The notes beneath the pieces were generated by a model that was not told the origin of the DNA, did no database searches, and saw only the letters and a list, made by a program, of their open reading frames with translations. A stretch of DNA of 64,000 bases from positions 6,485,501-6,549,500 of the forward strand of contig OX359195.1 of NCBI GenBank assembly GCA_947172415.1, given 5' to 3'. This document shows, in pieces, positions 60,737 to 64,000 of this stretch (positions are counted from its first letter, which is position 1; each line of letters starts with the position of its first letter). The position numbers were made by a program, and so were the translations under genes. The stretch comes from Chondrosia reniformis. Taxonomy: Eukaryota > Porifera > Demospongiae > Chondrillida > Chondrillidae.

Positions 60737-62573
60737 ATGGCGTTACAGGCTGCGAAAAGGGCAAGCGTAAGTTCATCGATTCTCCTATTTATTAGTCTTT
60801 GTATATAAAGTTGTATTTTTAAAACTTAAAATAGGTTCGTCTTCCACCCGAAGTGAACAGGATACTTTACGTAAGGTATGTAATACGCCACACACATGGC
60901 AAATTGAGCCATACGTAGGCTATATAAAACGTCATATTTACGTATTTGTAAGCTCATTTTTGTTTTTAGTTGTCGTCTTCTCGCACTGACAGCTATTTCT
61001 CTCATCCCTTTCCAACAGCCTTGTGATTCTTCTGTCTTCACAAATTATATGTGAACACTGTATGATAGACCTTCCTATTCGTTTTATATGTGAACACTGT
61101 ATGATAGACCTTCCTATTCGTTTTATATGTGAACACTGTGTGATAGACCTTCCTATTCGTTTTATATGTGAACACTGTATGATAGACCTTCCTATTCGTT
61201 TTATATGTGAACACTGTATGATAGACCTTCCTATTCGTTTTATATGTGAACACTGTGTGATAGACCTTCCTATTCGTTTTATATGTGAACACTGTATGAT
61301 AGACCTTCCTATTCGTTTTATATGTGAACACTGTATGATAGACCTTCCTATTCTTTTTATATGTGAACACTGTATGATAGACCTTCCTATTCGTTTTATA
61401 TGTGAACACTGTATGATAGACCTTCCTATTCGTTTTATATGTGAACACTGTATGATAGACCTTCCTATTCGTTTTATATGTGAACACTGTGTGATAGACC
61501 TTCCTATTCGTTTTTTATGTGAACACTGTGTGATAGACCTTCCTATTCATTTTATGTGTAGAAATCTACCATTTGAGATAACTGCCGAAGAAATGTATGA
61601 CATATTTGGAAAGTATGGACCCATTAGACAGATAAGATTGTAAGTTGGACTCAACAGTGTATACTTTCTTATACCACCATCTTGTATCATCCATATGTAA
61701 TTATGTGACACATTAATATCCTAATCTATTTGGTGCTACATGTATATACGTAAGAATGCTCCCAGCCAACTATTAAGAGTTCTGTACATTACAGTCACTG
61801 GATAGCCTCACCAAAAATACTGGTAGGGCAATGAGCTAGTAACCATGGTTACATGGCTAACATCTTGTATTTCTAATCAACCAATAGGAAAATATTGGCT
61901 GACAATTGTACCATCTCCAGTCCATTTAGGAGCAAATATAAATAATGTAATAATCAAACTGGCCTTTTTCCTACGTATAAGCATAAGTGGCTAAAGGAGA
62001 CAAAAGAATACATATACATAGAGACTAAAACACATAAGACTATGAGATTTAGGGCAAACCTAATATGTTGTTCAATCTGTGAGTCTCTAATCTGTTTGAG
62101 AGCACATACATACGTATATAATGTGCATCAATGTGACCAGTATTCAATTAGTAGTTCCTGTCTATTAACCTTTTTAATGCTACCATTGGCAGGGGTAATT
62201 CAGCAACAACTCGCGGTACAGCATTTGTGGTATATGAGGATATCTTTGATGCAAAGAATGCATGTGAGCATCTTTCTGGATTCAACGTCTGCAACCGATA
62301 TCTGGTAGTTCTCTACTATCAACCACATAAGGTTGGTTGTCATAGCAATGATGATGTAACAATTGTTCTATGTCATCATCTCTATAGTTTATCTTATTAT
62401 TTAAAAATAAATGATCTATCATTAATTGTGTCATCTACTGTTGTCTGTAATATAAAAGTTATCATCTTGTGGACACAAAAATGTAGGCATTCAAGAAAAT
62501 GGATAAGGAGTCAAAGAAGGAAGATCTTGATAAGCTCAAGGCAAAGTATGGTGTGGATGTTGACAAAAAATAA
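60737..62573 (+). CDS. SF3B6: Splicing factor 3B subunit 6 (SF3b14a/p14)
   Basis: Five exons (60737-60766, 60835-60875, 61562-61639, 62193-62331, 62487-62573) encode 124 residues, one fewer than human SF3B6 (125). Identity is high throughout: [23 protein letters not shown] then [40 protein letters not shown] and [10 protein letters not shown] single RRM (RNP2 YVRNLP, RNP1 RGTAFVVY) and the C-terminal helix are present. The family member sits in the U2 snRNP SF3b complex and contacts the branch-point adenosine and SF3B1 in the nucleus. Intron 2 carries a 13-copy minisatellite immediately before the exon 3 acceptor. The stop lies 94 bases before the next gene's ATG. Confidence 0.96.
61047..61553 (+). 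repeat. 39-base minisatellite abutting the SF3B6 exon 3 acceptor
   Basis: Thirteen near-identical 39-base units (ATATGTGAACACTGTATGAT, then AGACCTTCCTATTCGTTTT) end in the true splice acceptor TTTTATGTGTAG at 61561. The acceptor itself looks like the start of a fourteenth unit. Each unit contains a pyrimidine-rich tract. The frame [13 protein letters not shown] is open through all copies and continues in frame into the RRM exon. The opposite strand is open too. Confidence 0.93.
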
Positions 62574-62667
62574 CACTCGGGCTCAACTTTATCTTTCTTG
62601 TGACTGCATGTGTGTAACCTTTCGTAACTATTTTTGGGGAAATCCCTTATAAGCTGTACTCATAAAT

Positions 62668-64000
62668 ATGGCCGTCCCTAGGCTGCTAAAAAGGTGCTCC
62701 TTCGTTACGACGCCGATTTTCTACGTGAATGCTGGTAAGAGCGTATCGGATCCGGGTATAATCTAACTGCGGCCCGGAGACGGCTTATTCGGACTGTTGA
62801 CTATACTTTTACCTGTATATATCAAACAGCCCCTCATATAGGCCACCTGTACTCGGCAGTGCTGGCTGATGCTCTACACAGATGGAACGTACTGAAGGGT
62901 GCCGATAGCGCTATATTCTGTACTGGAACAGACGAACATGGTATTAAGGTATACGAAAAGATCTGTTAGCTGACGTGTGTGGGTGTGGTTGACAGTGAAG
63001 GAGGTGTGACTGAGTGAGACCAATTAATAGTAGAGACCTTTTTGTTTCATTCAGTGTATTTGTACATTTGCGTTGGATATAGTCACCAGCTAGATTTAAT
63101 TCCCATGCAAATTGAGGAACATAGTATTTTAATGATGAGGTATCTATAAACCATCGGAGGAAGATAAATTAAACCAGAAAATACAATTACCAATACAGAT
63201 AGGATATTTAGCAGTATCTGATTATCTACTAAACTGACTATATGTATAAATTATAACAACACTATTATCTGATATAGGCATATGTGTAGTGTATTCTTAC
63301 AATGGTTTTGTAGGTACAAAAGGCTGCATTGGCAGCTGGAATGGAGCCTAGGGCATACTGTGATATGGCATCTCAAAAGTTCAAGGTACGTATTCCAGTC
63401 TACCACCATTTCATCTAAGCATCCATTGGCAGGGCTGCATAGAGGGGGGCCCTTAGACTTTTGGGAACCCCCTAAACTGCTTCGACACCCTCATAGCATT
63501 GCCCCCCTAAATTTTGAAAATTTTCATATTGCCCCCTCTGGCCCCTACAGCCCTGACTAGTTTACTGATTGGCTTACTCTTGTGAGCTAACTAGACTTGA
63601 ATAACCAAAGCTTGCTCCCAAGTAGGAGTGGTAGATGTTGTTTAATAAATGTGTCATTTATGTATTAAGGACCTGTTTAATAAGAGTAACATACGCTACA
63701 CTGACTATATAAGAACAACAGAAGAGAGGCACTTAACAGCTGTTAAGCACTTTTGGGTAAGCCCACATATAATGTCTTTCTTGACTAATATTTGAATTCA
63801 CTTCTTTCTTAATACTTAGAATACATTACTCAATGGTGGTCACATTACCATGGGAACATATGAAGGATGGTACTCAGTGACTGATGAAGCATTCATACCT
63901 GACCGCGAGGTACCTCGGCAGTGGGGCCAGATGGAACTCTTCTACACTAATTTTTTTTAATGGTTGCTAGGTTGCAGGAATGAAGGAATCTGGCCAGACA
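62668..64000 (+). CDS. MARS2: Mitochondrial methionyl-tRNA synthetase (3' end outside window)
   Basis: Exons 62668-62734, 62830-62948, 63314-63385, 63670-63756, 63820-63909 and 63971->64000 are in frame. After a short basic N terminus ([10 protein letters not shown]) the class I synthetase core begins: [11 protein letters not shown], then [18 protein letters not shown] with the HIGH motif, and [17 protein letters not shown]. The next exons ([28 protein letters not shown]) match the MetRS connective region up to the start of the SGHP-type segment. The enzyme charges mitochondrial initiator and elongator tRNA-Met. The KMSKS motif lies beyond the window. The short spacing and high identity to the one-domain organelle/bacterial type favour MARS2 over the cytosolic enzyme. 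Confidence 0.92.
63430..63555. mobile_element. hAT-like MITE in a MARS2 intron
   Basis: A 126-base stretch begins CAGGGCTG and ends CAGCCCTG, with G-rich (AGAGGGGGGCCC) and C-rich (TTGCCCCCTCTGGCCCC) arms inside. The form resembles the 28096-28224 element (CAG...CTG ends, G/C-rich arms). I see no target duplication. Confidence 0.5.

Noticed and set aside
61038-61487. 149-codon minus-strand frame
   Set aside because: It is antisense to the 39-base SF3B6 intronic repeat and has no domain or promoter.

Overview
The window looks like nuclear DNA of an early-branching animal, most likely a demosponge. It is AT-rich, its genes are split by introns with ordinary GT/AG borders, and it combines two large scavenger-receptor (SRCR) genes with animal-specific genes: a Runx transcription factor and an adhesion-type GPCR. 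Nothing bacterial is present. The sponge assignment is an inference, and I cannot name a species.

Layout, left to right. (1) <1-12819, plus: an adhesion GPCR whose 5' end lies outside the window. It has six visible SRCR domains, a Ser/Thr/Pro repeat stalk, a hormone-receptor-like Cys domain, a GAIN/GPS region, seven membrane helices and a tail that reads into repeats. (2) 14949-28817, plus: a complete single-pass receptor with signal peptide, six SRCR domains, membrane helix and a tail with NPxY and PPxY-like motifs. (3) 29323-30454, minus: an RNA polymerase III subunit RPC7 (POLR3G-like) gene, head-to-head with (4) 30669-31846, plus: a small Cys-rich protein resembling insect Pinocchio. (5) 32322-43502, minus: a Runx gene whose C terminus is a SAM domain. 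(6) 44437-52972, minus: a nine-exon mitochondrial carrier (SLC25). (7) 53605-60137, plus: a seven-exon gene I do not recognise. (8) 60737-62573, plus: SF3B6 (p14), followed after 94 bases by (9) 62668->64000, plus: mitochondrial methionyl-tRNA synthetase, cut by the window end.

Exon phases were checked by hand for every gene. All models stay in frame from start to stop, or to the window edge.

The non-coding DNA is full of minisatellites (16-39 base units), short inverted-repeat elements of several kinds, and a dispersed family of about 180-200 bases whose core folds like a hammerhead ribozyme. One element, at 51976-52020, has a complete canonical hammerhead with all three stems. The strongest observations for follow-up are the Runt-SAM fusion, the hammerhead-bearing repeats, a MITE at an SRCR exon end that seems to supply the splice donor, a splice-donor triplication, a minisatellite that looks grown from the SF3B6 splice acceptor, and an intronic array of tRNA B-box-like motifs.
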